From Armatimonadota bacterium (lineage in GTDB: Bacteria; Armatimonadota; Zipacnadia; Zipacnadales; JABUFB01), in contig JABUFB010000008.1 in the NCBI GenBank assembly GCA_013314775.1, positions 62,001 to 126,000 on the forward strand: 64,000 nucleotides of DNA. The letters run 5' to 3'. Below the pieces are notes generated by a model. It was not told the DNA's origin. It searched no databases and saw only the letters and a list, made by a program, of their open reading frames with translations. Of the stretch, positions 36,219 to 45,088 are shown piece after piece. How positions within the stretch are numbered: the first letter of the stretch is position 1; the number at the start of each line of letters is the position of its first letter. The translations under genes were made by a program, and so were the position numbers.

Positions 36219-37196
36219 ATGACCGATCGGATTGCGCAGTTCCAGCAGACAGGACTCAAGGCCGTGGATTACCAGCTTCAGTATCAGCAGGCGGACGGCG
36301 GCTACATCTGGGATGGCTACGCCGTCGATGCCTTCCACAAGCAGGCGTACTCCTGGGCACTAGCGGGGAAAGTGGAACCCGCGCACCGCCTTCTTACCTG
36401 GGTGCGCGACAACCGCCTGCGCCCCGACGGCCAACTGGAAGCCTATAACGGGGATTGCTATAAGATGGCGTGGTTCTTCCACGGCGCCCATCGCCTGGGC
36501 CGGTTTGAGCTCAGCATGCCCGTGTTCAACTTTCTGGCGTCTTGCCAGACCCCCTGCGGCGGTCTGCCGCATTTCGCCGGAGACAAGTACCTGCGTTCCC
36601 TGGCCACCTGCTGGACGGGTGTGGCGGCGATCTATGCCGGCCGCCTGGATATCGCGCAGAAGGCCGCGGAGTGGGCCATCAGCGTGCTGTACCAGCAGCC
36701 CGACCCGGACCGCTTCTACTTCCGCACCACTCGTGACGGACGTCTCGTCACCCCCGAGGTCGATCCTGAGGGCGCGCTGTTCATCGACATCAGCAAGCCC
36801 AAGCAGGACTACTGGGAGGTTGGACTGCCGCTTCAGCTCATGTGCCGGTTGTACATGGCGACAGGAAACGGGAAATATCTGGACTTTGCCGCGCGATTCT
36901 TCGAATTCAAGCTGCGGTGCTTCGAGGACCGTTTCACCTACGTCGGCAGCGGCAAGAGCAGCCTGGGATCCGCACTGTTCTATCTCTTGACCGGCGACAT
37001 TCGTGCCCGCGACGCCGCTATGAGATTCTGCGAGTTCCTCGTTGACACCCAGTACCCCGAAGGCGGCTGGCGCGACGAGACCGAGCCTGACCAGCTCTTG
37101 ATCTACATCGACCACGCAGCCGAGTTCAACATCTGGCTCCAGGAAGTCTGCGCGATCCTCCCCTCGGCGGAAATCCGCTGGGCCGACGGGAGTTGA
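36219..37196 (+). CDS. Cytoplasmic six-hairpin (alpha/alpha) toroid protein
   Basis: A 325-aa protein without signal peptide, made of helical hairpins with Gly/Trp-rich turns (QQADGGYIWDGYAVDAF, CQTPCGGLPHFAGDKY, QYPEGGWRDETEPD), the pattern of six-hairpin glycosidase and terpenoid-cyclase-type toroids. No catalytic residues can be named. AGGAGGT at 36204-36210 fixes ATG 36219. The URO-D-like gene follows after about 10 bp, probably in one operon. A sugar-processing role is inferred from the neighbours only. Confidence 0.68.
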   Translation: MTDRIAQFQQTGLKAVDYQLQYQQADGGYIWDGYAVDAFHKQAYSWALAGKVEPAHRLLTWVRDNRLRPDGQLEAYNGDCYKMAWFFHGAHRLGRFELSMPVFNFLASCQTPCGGLPHFAGDKYLRSLATCWTGVAAIYAGRLDIAQKAAEWAISVLYQQPDPDRFYFRTTRDGRLVTPEVDPEGALFIDISKPKQDYWEVGLPLQLMCRLYMATGNGKYLDFAARFFEFKLRCFEDRFTYVGSGKSSLGSALFYLLTGDIRARDAAMRFCEFLVDTQYPEGGWRDETEPDQLLIYIDHAAEFNIWLQEVCAILPSAEIRWADGS

Positions 37197-37206
37197 TCTC
37201 CGGTTG

Positions 37207-38178
37207 ATGATGGATCCACTGGAGAACCTGCTGCGCGCAATCCGCTTCGACGAACCGGAGTATGTGCCCCGGGCCAATGAGGGCGTGCTGGGCGGCGTTG
37301 CATATGAAGGAAACTTCCGCATCGCCACCTGGACAGACCACTGGGGCGTGGCTTGGGAGACCACCCGTGAGGACATGGTGCCCTTCCCCAGGGGCAACCC
37401 GCTCCGGGACCTGGAGCGCATCGCCGACTTCGAGCCACCCGACCCGAATGCACTGATTGACGCCGACAGTGGCCTCGCGGAGCGCGTTGAGCAGGTAAGA
37501 GCCGACGGGCGCTGCCTGGTCTTCGGCCAGCAGACTTACCTGCTGTTCGAGCGCGCCTGGGCTCTTTGCGGAATGGAGAGTTTTCTTGCGGGCATTATCG
37601 AAGAGCCGGAATTGATCTGCGCGTTGTTGCGCAAGATCGCCGACTACAATATCGCGGTTTTCCGGCGATACGCCGAACTTGGGCTGGACGGCATCGGGTT
37701 CTCCGAAGACCTGGGCTCCCAGCGGGGCCTACTGATTTCCCCAGCCCATTTCCGGGAGTTCCTGAAGCCCGAGTACGCGCGGATGTTCGCTCCGGTAAAG
37801 CAGGCCGGCATGATGATCAACTTCCACTCGTGCGGTTGTGTACAGGCCGTATTGCCGGACCTCATCGACGTGGGAGTGGACATCCTCAACCCCGTTCAGG
37901 CCAGGGCCAATGATCTGGCCGAGGTCAAGCGCCTGACCCATGGAAAGATGGCCCTGCTCGGGGGCATCGACACCCAGCAGGTGCTAATGCGCGGCACACC
38001 GCAGAGTGTTGAGGACGAAGTACGGCGGGTGCTGTCGATTCTTGCCCCCGGCGGCGGGTTCATCATCGCGCCGGACCAGGGCATGCCCTTCCCGCCCGAG
38101 AACATCGCGGCAATGTGGAATGCGGCTGAGAAGTGGGGGAGATACCCGTTGGCTGAAGACTTGTGGCCGGCATACTAG
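37207..38178 (+). CDS. URO-D superfamily protein with HSCG zinc motif (MtaA/CmuA-like)
   Basis: A 323-aa URO-D-fold protein. FHSCGCV (His207, Cys209) is the H-x-C-G motif that binds the catalytic zinc in MtaA/MtbA/CmuA-type methylcobamide:thiol methyltransferases. DGIGFSEDLGSQRGLLISP and APDQGMPFPPENI are further family segments. No corrinoid protein or CoM pathway gene is in the window, so a methyl transfer is possible but unproven; the related URO-D branches in sugar degraders may do something else. ATG 37207 (or 37210) is preferred over the TTG at 37204. Cotranscribed with 36219. Confidence 0.78.
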   Translation: MMDPLENLLRAIRFDEPEYVPRANEGVLGGVAYEGNFRIATWTDHWGVAWETTREDMVPFPRGNPLRDLERIADFEPPDPNALIDADSGLAERVEQVRADGRCLVFGQQTYLLFERAWALCGMESFLAGIIEEPELICALLRKIADYNIAVFRRYAELGLDGIGFSEDLGSQRGLLISPAHFREFLKPEYARMFAPVKQAGMMINFHSCGCVQAVLPDLIDVGVDILNPVQARANDLAEVKRLTHGKMALLGGIDTQQVLMRGTPQSVEDEVRRVLSILAPGGGFIIAPDQGMPFPPENIAAMWNAAEKWGRYPLAEDLWPAY

Positions 38179-38229
38179 CGCCCGCGCTCTCGCCGCGCGT
38201 CCCCCACTCATTTTGCGGAGGAGTTCACC

Positions 38230-38568
38230 ATGCGCCTTACACTCGTCGCTGCGACTGTCGCGGTGGTCTTTACCCTGTCTGGTTGCGGCAGCAGTGATCA
38301 GAACGACGTTATCGGGCGCGGTCCAGTGAGCCTGGTATTCACTGGTGACGGTACAGAGCCCACCTTTGTGAAAGTGAGCTGGCAGGACGAATCCGGCGCG
38401 TGGACCGCAAGGGATTTTACGGTCCAGGCCGGGGGGAGAGTAGAACTGCGGGTGGACGAGCGTCTGCGCTACTACATTTCCCTCGACCCCCTGACGGTCG
38501 CGGAGACCACCGGACGGGCTTCATCGCAGAACGTGGTCGTCGACGCAACCACGGCCGTTCCGCAGTAG
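38230..38568 (+). CDS. Small lipoprotein
   Basis: A 112-aa exported lipoprotein. The signal peptide ends in TLSGC with lipidated Cys19, followed by a Ser/Gly/Asp linker and a single small beta domain (VSLVFTGDGTEPTFVKVSW to NVVVDATTAVPQ). I recognise no family. GGAGGAG nine bases upstream of ATG 38230 supports it as a real gene. It follows the URO-D-like gene by 51 bp and converges on the large secreted protein at 38691. Confidence 0.75.
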   Translation: MRLTLVAATVAVVFTLSGCGSSDQNDVIGRGPVSLVFTGDGTEPTFVKVSWQDESGAWTARDFTVQAGGRVELRVDERLRYYISLDPLTVAETTGRASSQNVVVDATTAVPQ

Positions 38569-38594
38569 CCCTGGGTATCGGATTCTGGGTGCCA

Positions 38595-38610
38595 CTGCTT
38601 CGAGAAGCAG
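38595..38610. terminator. Small hairpin between convergent genes
   Basis: CTGCTT-CGAG-AAGCAG, a 6-bp stem with a tetraloop, in the 122-bp gap between the lipoprotein gene and the convergent gene ending at 38691. No T tract; a weak terminator candidate. Confidence 0.35.
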
Positions 38611-38690
38611 CGCTCGCCGCAGAGCACACTGGGCGGAGCTTCGTGGGGCCCCCAGAGATCCGGTGGAACGCTATCCGGGCATATTGCCTG

Positions 38691-41657
38691 CTACCGACCC
38701 TTCCGGATGATGGCCGCCGACCAGTCTTCCGCCAGGCGAAGCTCCGTATAGGTCTTTCCATCGATGGTGACCAAGGGGGCATTGAAGTCCGGCACCTCGC
38801 GGCCCTCATCGTTGTACACGTGCACCTCGTGCCCCGAATCGTCTCCCCAACCAAAAAGTCCGCTCCGATTTGTGATGATGCGCTCCTGCCCAATGATGTA
38901 CCCTTCGTGCAGTTCCACCGGGGTGATCGGGAACATGTGCTCGGTCAGTGTCTTGTAACCGGTGGATACGCCCTCGCTGTACCAGTTGTAGACGCAGCCG
39001 TAGTCCAGCGCCTTGACCATCCACCGATAGGCGTCCACCTCGGTTTTCTCGGCAATGTGGTCGCCCAGCGCGATGGGAGAGTACAGAATTGCCCGCAGGC
39101 AGTTGCTGATAGTAGCGGTTTCCACGAACCGCTGAAGCTTCAGACTTGCCACGGTGCGAGTGTGTGGCTGACCATTGGCGATGAAGGGTCCCCGTGCCAG
39201 AATCTTCTTCAATTGCTCCACTCGCCACGGCTGACTGATGAGGGTCACGGAGGTCTTCAACCCTTTGAGCTTGTGAGTCACCGGGTCGATGTCGCCGCTG
39301 CAGCCATCCCACGGTTCGCCATAGTGGTACTGATAGGCACTGTATTCGAGCTCATCCCAGTAGACACCATCGGCCCCGCAGACACCCATGATCATCTCGG
39401 GGTTCTTGGCGATTGCCTGCCCGTAGGTGTTGTCGAGAGTGGGGAAGAAGATCTTGTATATGTCCTTGCCGTAGTTCGCCTGGGTGCCGTCGGGGCGCAG
39501 AGTGCGGGCGTCCGCGTAACGCTCCGGCGCATCTTCGGTCACGTCCAGGAAGCAGTGGAAGTAGATCGATGTTTTCAGGTCAGGGAAGAGCTTTTTCAGA
39601 CGCGCATTGTGTCTCGCGTAGACCGAATGATCCACCTGCTGGAAGGACGTCCCGTGGGAATACATGCCCTTGTACAGGGGGTAATTGATGCTCGCGCAGA
39701 CCAGGTCGGGGGACTTGTGCTCGACAAACCGCTTCAGGAACTCGTCGGTATGCTGGGGTCGTGCGGAGAGGAACGCGAACTGGTAGGGCAATGTAAAATT
39801 GGCGTCCCGTGCTCGGCGCGCTGCGTTCACGAAGTCCCAGAAGTCAGGTCTTGCGGTCGGGACAATCATCCATTCCGCGGTATAGCTGGTTCCCGGCCGC
39901 AGCACGAATTCGTCGTCGGACATCCCGGGCACACCGTCCAGGCAGTAGTTGGTGATATGCACCTGGAACTCGTCGTTCATGGGCATGATTCCGATGCCCG
40001 CATTTGCGGTTGTGGCGTAGGTGGTCGGGTTTGATTTCTCCCCGCGCGAGCCGTTGTTGCCGAAGGGCGATGCCCCGGCAAGCCAGACTCTCGCAAGCCG
40101 ATCACCCAGCGGGATTGTGTGGCGCTGCATGATGGGCAGGTTCTCGTCAGTGAGATTGCGGAAGGTATCGAAGACCGTGACCCCGTCGATCCCCTCCTCA
40201 ATTCGCCGGGTGTGCTCGAAGAAAGCGTTGCTGCCCTGTGCCCACCCGCTGTCGGGGGTGGAGAAGCGGCTCTCCACCGCGAAGGTCTCGTTTCCCACCT
40301 TGAGCACCAGCCTGCCGGAAGACTGTTCGGAGACCTGATAACACGGGCCCACGGGCGGATTGGGCCGGATGATGGGGATCTCGCCCGTTGGCGCAGGTCG
40401 GCGGACCGCTTCGGGCGGCGGCGGAGCCTTGAAGACAATCGACATATCACCGAACACCAGCACCCACTTGCCCTTGGGGTCCTCCCGCGTCTGCATCTTC
40501 AGGACGTTCGTGCCTTCCTTCAACAGGTCCGTCACGCGCAGCTCGAACTCGCACGCCTTGGGGTAATCCACCAGCCCGTAGGTGGGATCTTTGTCCACCG
40601 CCTCGAAGTCCGGGGAATAGGGGAGAGCGATGTACCCGTCACCGGTCATGAAGGTCATAGTCAGGCCGGTGCGGTAGGTGGACACGCGCGGCCGGTTGGT
40701 CAGACGGTCGCCGGTAATCGGTTGGTCGTTGAGCCACAAGTGCAGCACCGGCGCATACCCGGCGGGCTTTGCAAACTCATTGCGCCCCAGGAAGCGCAGG
40801 TAGGCTTCCAATCCCTCTGGGGTGGGAGGAGCATCGAAGGTGATCTCGGTGGTGGTCTTGTGCGGCACGGAGAGCTCTTCCCGGATGACCACCTTACGCG
40901 CCGGCGGGGTGGCCTTACCCTCGGAATCGCCCAGAAGCGTGGGCTGCAGGCGCTTGCGGCTGATCGCCCACGGCGCCGTCCCGATGGTCATGTACTTCTC
41001 CTGCGCGGCCTCGAGGGAGTCGCAGTCGGAAAGGGCGACCTCCAGCCCAAGCGGCATTCCCTGCTTCGGGGTCTGGATGCCCATGAGCGCGAAAGGTAGG
41101 AGAGCCTCGATGACATAGCCGTCATTTGTGCGGCGTGAAGCCAATGCCGCGCCCTCTGCAGCGGTGTCTTCAGGTCGGAACACGAAGAGCTCGGGACCAA
41201 CGTCCACCAAAGCGTCTCCGGTGCGCTTGAAACTGCCGGGGCTCAGGCCGAACTGAAACTGCCCCGCGCCGAGACTGGTGCGGTTGGTGTCCACGTCCGG
41301 CGTGGCGTCGATGAACACCTCGAGATGGTCGCCCTTGTAGATCAGGCTCCCACGCTGGGACTGCTGAAGCTGATCGTCCCGAACCTCCGCCGCGAGATAC
41401 AGGCCTTCGGACCGCCACGCGAGTTGCACCCGGGCGCTAAGATCCTCCGGGCCGGGCCATGGACCGCGTGAGACGTGGAGTTGCTCCTGGGTTGTGATGA
41501 GCACCTCGCCGGGTAGGCCGGCCCAGTCGGACAGGTCGGCATCCAGAGCGAAGGCAGGGTCGGGCTTGTGCGGGACAACAATCCAGGGCCCGTCCTGGCA
41601 GACCGCGCACGATGCGAGGATGAAAAGCAGGATCGGCGTCAGCGCGATGGGTCTCAC
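38691..41657 (-). CDS. Large secreted protein with CBM9-like domain and glycosidase-like barrel
   Basis: A 988-aa exported protein. A signal peptide (residues ~1-20, LLFILASCAVC) precedes a CBM9-type domain at about 25-230 (FALDADLSDWAGLP, VQLAWRSEGLYLAAEVRDDQL, GDHLEVFIDATPD). A beta domain with LVLKVGNETFAVESRF follows, then a barrel-like C-terminal half (PDLVCASINYPLYKGM, KTSIYFHCFLDV, GVCGADGVYWDELEYSAYQYH, LDYGCVYNWYSEGVS). The DGVYWDELE acidic pair is a likely catalytic region. I cannot match it to a named family. It is 149 bp behind the GHL10-like gene, with a hairpin between, so it may have its own promoter. Confidence 0.72.
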   Translation of the reverse strand: MRPIALTPILLFILASCAVCQDGPWIVVPHKPDPAFALDADLSDWAGLPGEVLITTQEQLHVSRGPWPGPEDLSARVQLAWRSEGLYLAAEVRDDQLQQSQRGSLIYKGDHLEVFIDATPDVDTNRTSLGAGQFQFGLSPGSFKRTGDALVDVGPELFVFRPEDTAAEGAALASRRTNDGYVIEALLPFALMGIQTPKQGMPLGLEVALSDCDSLEAAQEKYMTIGTAPWAISRKRLQPTLLGDSEGKATPPARKVVIREELSVPHKTTTEITFDAPPTPEGLEAYLRFLGRNEFAKPAGYAPVLHLWLNDQPITGDRLTNRPRVSTYRTGLTMTFMTGDGYIALPYSPDFEAVDKDPTYGLVDYPKACEFELRVTDLLKEGTNVLKMQTREDPKGKWVLVFGDMSIVFKAPPPPEAVRRPAPTGEIPIIRPNPPVGPCYQVSEQSSGRLVLKVGNETFAVESRFSTPDSGWAQGSNAFFEHTRRIEEGIDGVTVFDTFRNLTDENLPIMQRHTIPLGDRLARVWLAGASPFGNNGSRGEKSNPTTYATTANAGIGIMPMNDEFQVHITNYCLDGVPGMSDDEFVLRPGTSYTAEWMIVPTARPDFWDFVNAARRARDANFTLPYQFAFLSARPQHTDEFLKRFVEHKSPDLVCASINYPLYKGMYSHGTSFQQVDHSVYARHNARLKKLFPDLKTSIYFHCFLDVTEDAPERYADARTLRPDGTQANYGKDIYKIFFPTLDNTYGQAIAKNPEMIMGVCGADGVYWDELEYSAYQYHYGEPWDGCSGDIDPVTHKLKGLKTSVTLISQPWRVEQLKKILARGPFIANGQPHTRTVASLKLQRFVETATISNCLRAILYSPIALGDHIAEKTEVDAYRWMVKALDYGCVYNWYSEGVSTGYKTLTEHMFPITPVELHEGYIIGQERIITNRSGLFGWGDDSGHEVHVYNDEGREVPDFNAPLVTIDGKTYTELRLAEDWSAAIIRKGR

Positions 41658-41745
41658 GTTCAGGTCCTCCGGAGTTCAGGTCTTTGGCCGCATAGGCTCT
41701 GTGTTTGGTAGAAACGGGCTACAGGCATGGATTTCGCATGAGGCC

Positions 41746-41774
41746 CGATACCGGGGGCCTGTTCCCCCGTATCG
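41746..41774 (-). terminator. GC hairpin between two secreted-protein genes
   Basis: CGATAC-c-GGGGG (41746-41757) pairs with CCCCC-GTATCG (41764-41774), one bulged base and a 6-nt loop, located 3' of the GHL10-like gene on the minus strand. It lacks a T tract but probably separates the two units. Confidence 0.5.
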
Positions 41775-41805
41775 CTCTTTCCTGGAGATCAGTGCGGGAA
41801 AGTCC

Positions 41806-43998
41806 TCACGCTCCGCGAATCTTGAAGGTGCGCTCCAGCCAGCCGTCCCCGTCCTTCACCCGGATGCGCAGGACGTGATCGCCCGACGGGATCACACCGT
41901 CCGACGCATAGTCCTCGGTGCCTACGAGGTACGGCGGGCCGTCGCAAGTGTTCACGAGCTTGTCATCCAGGTAGACCTCCATCGGGCCCTCGGGCACGCC
42001 TTCGACCCAGATGCGGATGCGCTCCCAGCCATGGTAGCCGGGCTCCTGGTGGTATGGTGTGATGTAGATGTTCTTGGTGCACAGCAACCGCATGGCCCGG
42101 TCATGCTCGCACCACGAGGACACCGCGCTGCTGTCGGGGAGGATCGAGATAACGCGCCGATCTGAGTTGCGCGCAAGAATGCGTCCATCCGCCTGATAGA
42201 TATATACTCCCGGGCATCCGGCCTTGTACAGCTGGTCCACGCGCTGCAAGAAGGGCCCCGCAAAGGGAAGTCCCCAGTCAAGACCATCCACAACAGGCAG
42301 GAGCATGACCCCGGTGCCTTTCGTGGCTTCCAGGTACGGGGTGACGTCAAAGTTCATGTGCCGACCCTGAATATTGCTGGGGCACAGGTAGTCCACCAAA
42401 CCCTCTTTGCACCACGTCGCATAGTCGAAGCGCTCCGACAGGCGCACACCATGGGCCGGGAATCGGATGAGTATGGGCACCCGCCGCCCTCGCGCCTGCC
42501 CGAACTCATCCGCGAGAGCCCGCAATTCGCGCAGGAATGCATTGCAGGTCTCCGCGACATCGATGCCCTCCGGGTAACGGCAGTAGTCGATGGAGATACC
42601 TTCTGCGCCGATCTCCAGCGTCTCCCGGTATAGGCTCAGAATGTACTGTCGTACCTGCGGCACTTCGTATCGCAGGGCATGACCGCGCATCCAATCCGGG
42701 TGCTCCTTGGAGAAGTCGCCTTGAAGCGGGCTGCCCGGGTAGCAGTTGGTGGCGCCGAAGTTGGCGTGGGCCCCCATGCCCAGCTCCCTGCAGTACCGGA
42801 GCGTGGCGTCCAGCGTGTTGGTGTACTGCTGCATCCGCCCCACGTTGTCCGTGGTCGGGTTAGCTACGTGGCCGATGGGATCGCCCTGGGTGGAGTAGAG
42901 AAGCTGGTCGGTAAGACGGCTCTCGTAGACCACTTTCATCCCGAAGCGACCGACCTGAGTGTCGACAATCCCCACACGCGCCTCGGCAAAGGCCACCAGG
43001 GGCTCCCGATGCTGGAGAGTGCTGCGGATGTTCTCGCTGAAAGCCCAGGAGTAGGGCTCCCAGTACCCGACCACGAGACGGTCCTGGGGTCCCTGGATGC
43101 GGGAGTTGAGGGCCTCGGCCTGCGCATCCGAGATCGGCACGAACTTCACGTAGTCGATTTGCCCGGTGCAGTAGCCCGTGTACGCGTGTGGCTGCTGGAG
43201 GACAAGATGCTGGCGATCCATCCGCGCCCACCGCCACAGCACTTCCTGCCATGGGAAACGGGACGAGATGCGGTCCGCGCGCTCATCCCCGGTCAAACGC
43301 AGATCGATGCCGTACCGCGCCTTGTTGCAGACGTAGATCAGGTAGTGCCCCTTGAGGTCAAGCGGGTATGTGATGGGCCGCGCGCCCACGTCCGGCGGCG
43401 AGATGACGCTCAGCGAGCTGCCAAGCGAGGCGCCTTCCGTTTGCTCTCCCGCAGGCGTCCAATTCCATTTCCGGTCTTCTCGTGCAGGGTTCTCAGCCAG
43501 ATCGTCTCGCTGGAGCACCTGCGACCAGTCTTCGATATAGACCACGTCGGAATTGTCGGCCTGCAGAGCGACCCGTTCCGTCTGCAGCACTGCACCGTCG
43601 GGTCCTGCGATCTGCAGCTCGAACTCCGCATTGACCTTTCCGTTGACCTGTGCGTCGGGATAAGGGTTGAAGATCACGGTTCGCTGAATTCCCGCAGCAC
43701 GTCGTTCCGTGACGGTGCCGTGCTCCCAGGTCTCTGACTCCTCGGGGGTTACCAGTGCAAGCGCGGTCTCAGTGAGCAGCGGCGTAACTCGCGCCACCTG
43801 CCACTGTTCCTGGCCGACATGGCGCCATCGGCAGGTGACCGTGACCGTCTCAGGGGCGCTGGTCGGCACACGGTAGGCGATGTGGAAATGCCGGGTCGCG
43901 GGATCAATGGTCATGGTGGCGCCATCTCCACGGGCGAGAATGGGTGTGGTGAGTGCAATGCAGGTCAGGAATGACTGCAGTGGGAGTAGGTTGCGCAT
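41806..43998 (-). CDS. Secreted family-10-like glycosyl hydrolase (GHL10/DUF187-like)
   Basis: A 730-aa exported protein: signal peptide SFLTCIALTTPILA, N-terminal beta-sandwich domains to about residue 290, then a barrel with GAHANFGATNCYPGSP, EIGAEGISIDYCRYPEG, VPILIRFPAHG, VDYLCPSNIQGRHM and a C-terminal beta domain. The IDYCRYP segment recalls the ID-x-RYP motif of the GHL10 (DUF187) family, whose members cleave or bind complex glycans. The start is at ATG 43998. Divergent from the flavin-oxidase-like gene at 44156 across 157 bp. The enzymatic reaction is unknown. Confidence 0.75.
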   Translation of the reverse strand: MRNLLPLQSFLTCIALTTPILARGDGATMTIDPATRHFHIAYRVPTSAPETVTVTCRWRHVGQEQWQVARVTPLLTETALALVTPEESETWEHGTVTERRAAGIQRTVIFNPYPDAQVNGKVNAEFELQIAGPDGAVLQTERVALQADNSDVVYIEDWSQVLQRDDLAENPAREDRKWNWTPAGEQTEGASLGSSLSVISPPDVGARPITYPLDLKGHYLIYVCNKARYGIDLRLTGDERADRISSRFPWQEVLWRWARMDRQHLVLQQPHAYTGYCTGQIDYVKFVPISDAQAEALNSRIQGPQDRLVVGYWEPYSWAFSENIRSTLQHREPLVAFAEARVGIVDTQVGRFGMKVVYESRLTDQLLYSTQGDPIGHVANPTTDNVGRMQQYTNTLDATLRYCRELGMGAHANFGATNCYPGSPLQGDFSKEHPDWMRGHALRYEVPQVRQYILSLYRETLEIGAEGISIDYCRYPEGIDVAETCNAFLRELRALADEFGQARGRRVPILIRFPAHGVRLSERFDYATWCKEGLVDYLCPSNIQGRHMNFDVTPYLEATKGTGVMLLPVVDGLDWGLPFAGPFLQRVDQLYKAGCPGVYIYQADGRILARNSDRRVISILPDSSAVSSWCEHDRAMRLLCTKNIYITPYHQEPGYHGWERIRIWVEGVPEGPMEVYLDDKLVNTCDGPPYLVGTEDYASDGVIPSGDHVLRIRVKDGDGWLERTFKIRGA

Positions 43999-44155
43999 CG
44001 CGTCCAGCCTCCGAGCAGGGCATGATTGCGCCCAGATTCGTCTTCGAGCACGCCAGACCTCCCCCCACCGGAAGGAGAATGAGAACGCACGGCAAATCTA
44101 CTACCCGGCGGGTATGGATCACGGCCGACTCCACGGCCGAGAAGGAGAGATGACA

Positions 44156-44599
44156 ATGACTCGCGAGGAAGCGTTGGCCAAGCTCGAAGAGATGATGGCG
44201 TCGGGCAGTTCCTTTGTGATGGCGACGGTGGACGAGAATGATCACCCCCAGATGCGCTGGATGGGAGCGATTGTGAAAGACCCCGCGCGGGAATGCATGT
44301 ACTACCTGGCCTGTGGCGCGGGTTCGCGGAAGATGGTGCAGATCGCCCACAATCCCGCAACCCAGCTCATGTTCCATACCGAGGGCTTCCAATGTGTGGC
44401 CACGGTGAGCGGCAAAGCCTGCGCCGTGCACGACAGGGACCTGAAGCAAGTCGTCTGGGACTCGACACCCGCGCTTGCCCGCTATTTCGCTGGGCCGGAT
44501 GACCCGATGTTCGCCTTGATCGGCTTTGAGCCCGAGAGCATGGAAATCCTGTGCATCGGAGCCTCACACGAGCCGGTGAAGGTCTCCCTCTGCCAGTGA
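44156..44599 (+). CDS. Pyridoxamine 5'-phosphate oxidase-like FMN-binding protein
   Basis: A 147-aa split-barrel flavin protein: SSFVMATVDENDHPQMRWM opens the barrel, CMYYLACGAGSRKMVQIAHNP is the FMN-phosphate loop, and VSGKACAVHDR is the second hairpin. The family includes general-stress FMN proteins and true PNPOx; length and lack of the PLP-binding C-terminus argue against pyridoxamine oxidase proper. ATG 44156 has AAGGAG eight bases upstream, while ATG 44150 is only two bases from it. It is not clearly linked to its neighbours. Confidence 0.85.
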   Translation: MTREEALAKLEEMMASGSSFVMATVDENDHPQMRWMGAIVKDPARECMYYLACGAGSRKMVQIAHNPATQLMFHTEGFQCVATVSGKACAVHDRDLKQVVWDSTPALARYFAGPDDPMFALIGFEPESMEILCIGASHEPVKVSLCQ

Positions 44600-44792
44600 A
44601 GGCGCACGACAGACCATGGCCGTGGGCGGCGACCGTCGACTGCCGCCCCGCCACGGGCCGTGAGCCCTCGAGCGGGGTAGACTGGCGGTTGCCCGTGTAC
44701 ACGGCACGGCCCCAACACCGACTCCAACGGACGTTGGCCACACACGAGCCAGGCACATATCCCACAAAACCGATGCTCTTGGGTTCTGGGGA

Positions 44793-44821
44793 TTGACTGT
44801 ATCTCCCCATGACGCTACTAT
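44793..44821 (+). promoter_or_regulatory. Sigma70-type promoter of the sulfur-activation operon
   Basis: TTGACT at 44793-44798, a 17-bp spacer, and TACTAT at 44816-44821, a near-consensus pair 24 bp upstream of the ribbon-helix-helix start codon. The predicted leader is about 17 nt. The 245-bp gap (44600-44844) before it shows no gene. Confidence 0.8.
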
Positions 44822-44844
44822 GAGAGTGTAATAGGAGCGTCTTC

Positions 44845-45078
44845 ATGAACAAGCGATCGCTTGCATCCGACAAGGTGACCATCAAGATCCCGCGCCCGCT
44901 GTATGAAAAGCTTGCAGCCGCGATCGACGGCGCCGGTTACGATTCGGTCACTGACTTTGTGGTGTATGTGCTGCGGGACATTGTCAGCACCCACGGTCTG
45001 ACCCAGGAGTCCCACGCGTTGACGGAGAGCGAGCTCGCCACAGTGAAGGAGCGTCTCCGTTCTCTCGGTTACCTGTGA
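44845..45078 (+). CDS. Small ribbon-helix-helix protein with C-terminal ERLxxLGYL helix
   Basis: A 77-aa CopG/Arc-like protein. Residues ~9-48 (VTIKIPRPLYEKLAAAI, DSVTDFVVYVLRDIV) form one strand and two helices, the ribbon-helix-helix layout. The tail (from about residue 60) is TESELATVKERLRSLGYL, which reappears on the APS kinase of the same operon. RHH proteins bind DNA as dimers and often autoregulate; here the tail suggests it could also serve as an assembly partner. AGGAG at 44833-44837 precedes the ATG, and a strong promoter lies 24 bp away. It is first in the sulfur operon. Confidence 0.88.
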   Translation: MNKRSLASDKVTIKIPRPLYEKLAAAIDGAGYDSVTDFVVYVLRDIVSTHGLTQESHALTESELATVKERLRSLGYL

Positions 45079-45088
45079 GGCGTGGGAA

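Noticed and set aside
38400-40034. 544-aa plus-strand frame opposite the CBM9-like protein
   Set aside because: Antisense shadow; the minus strand has a signal peptide and a coherent domain order.
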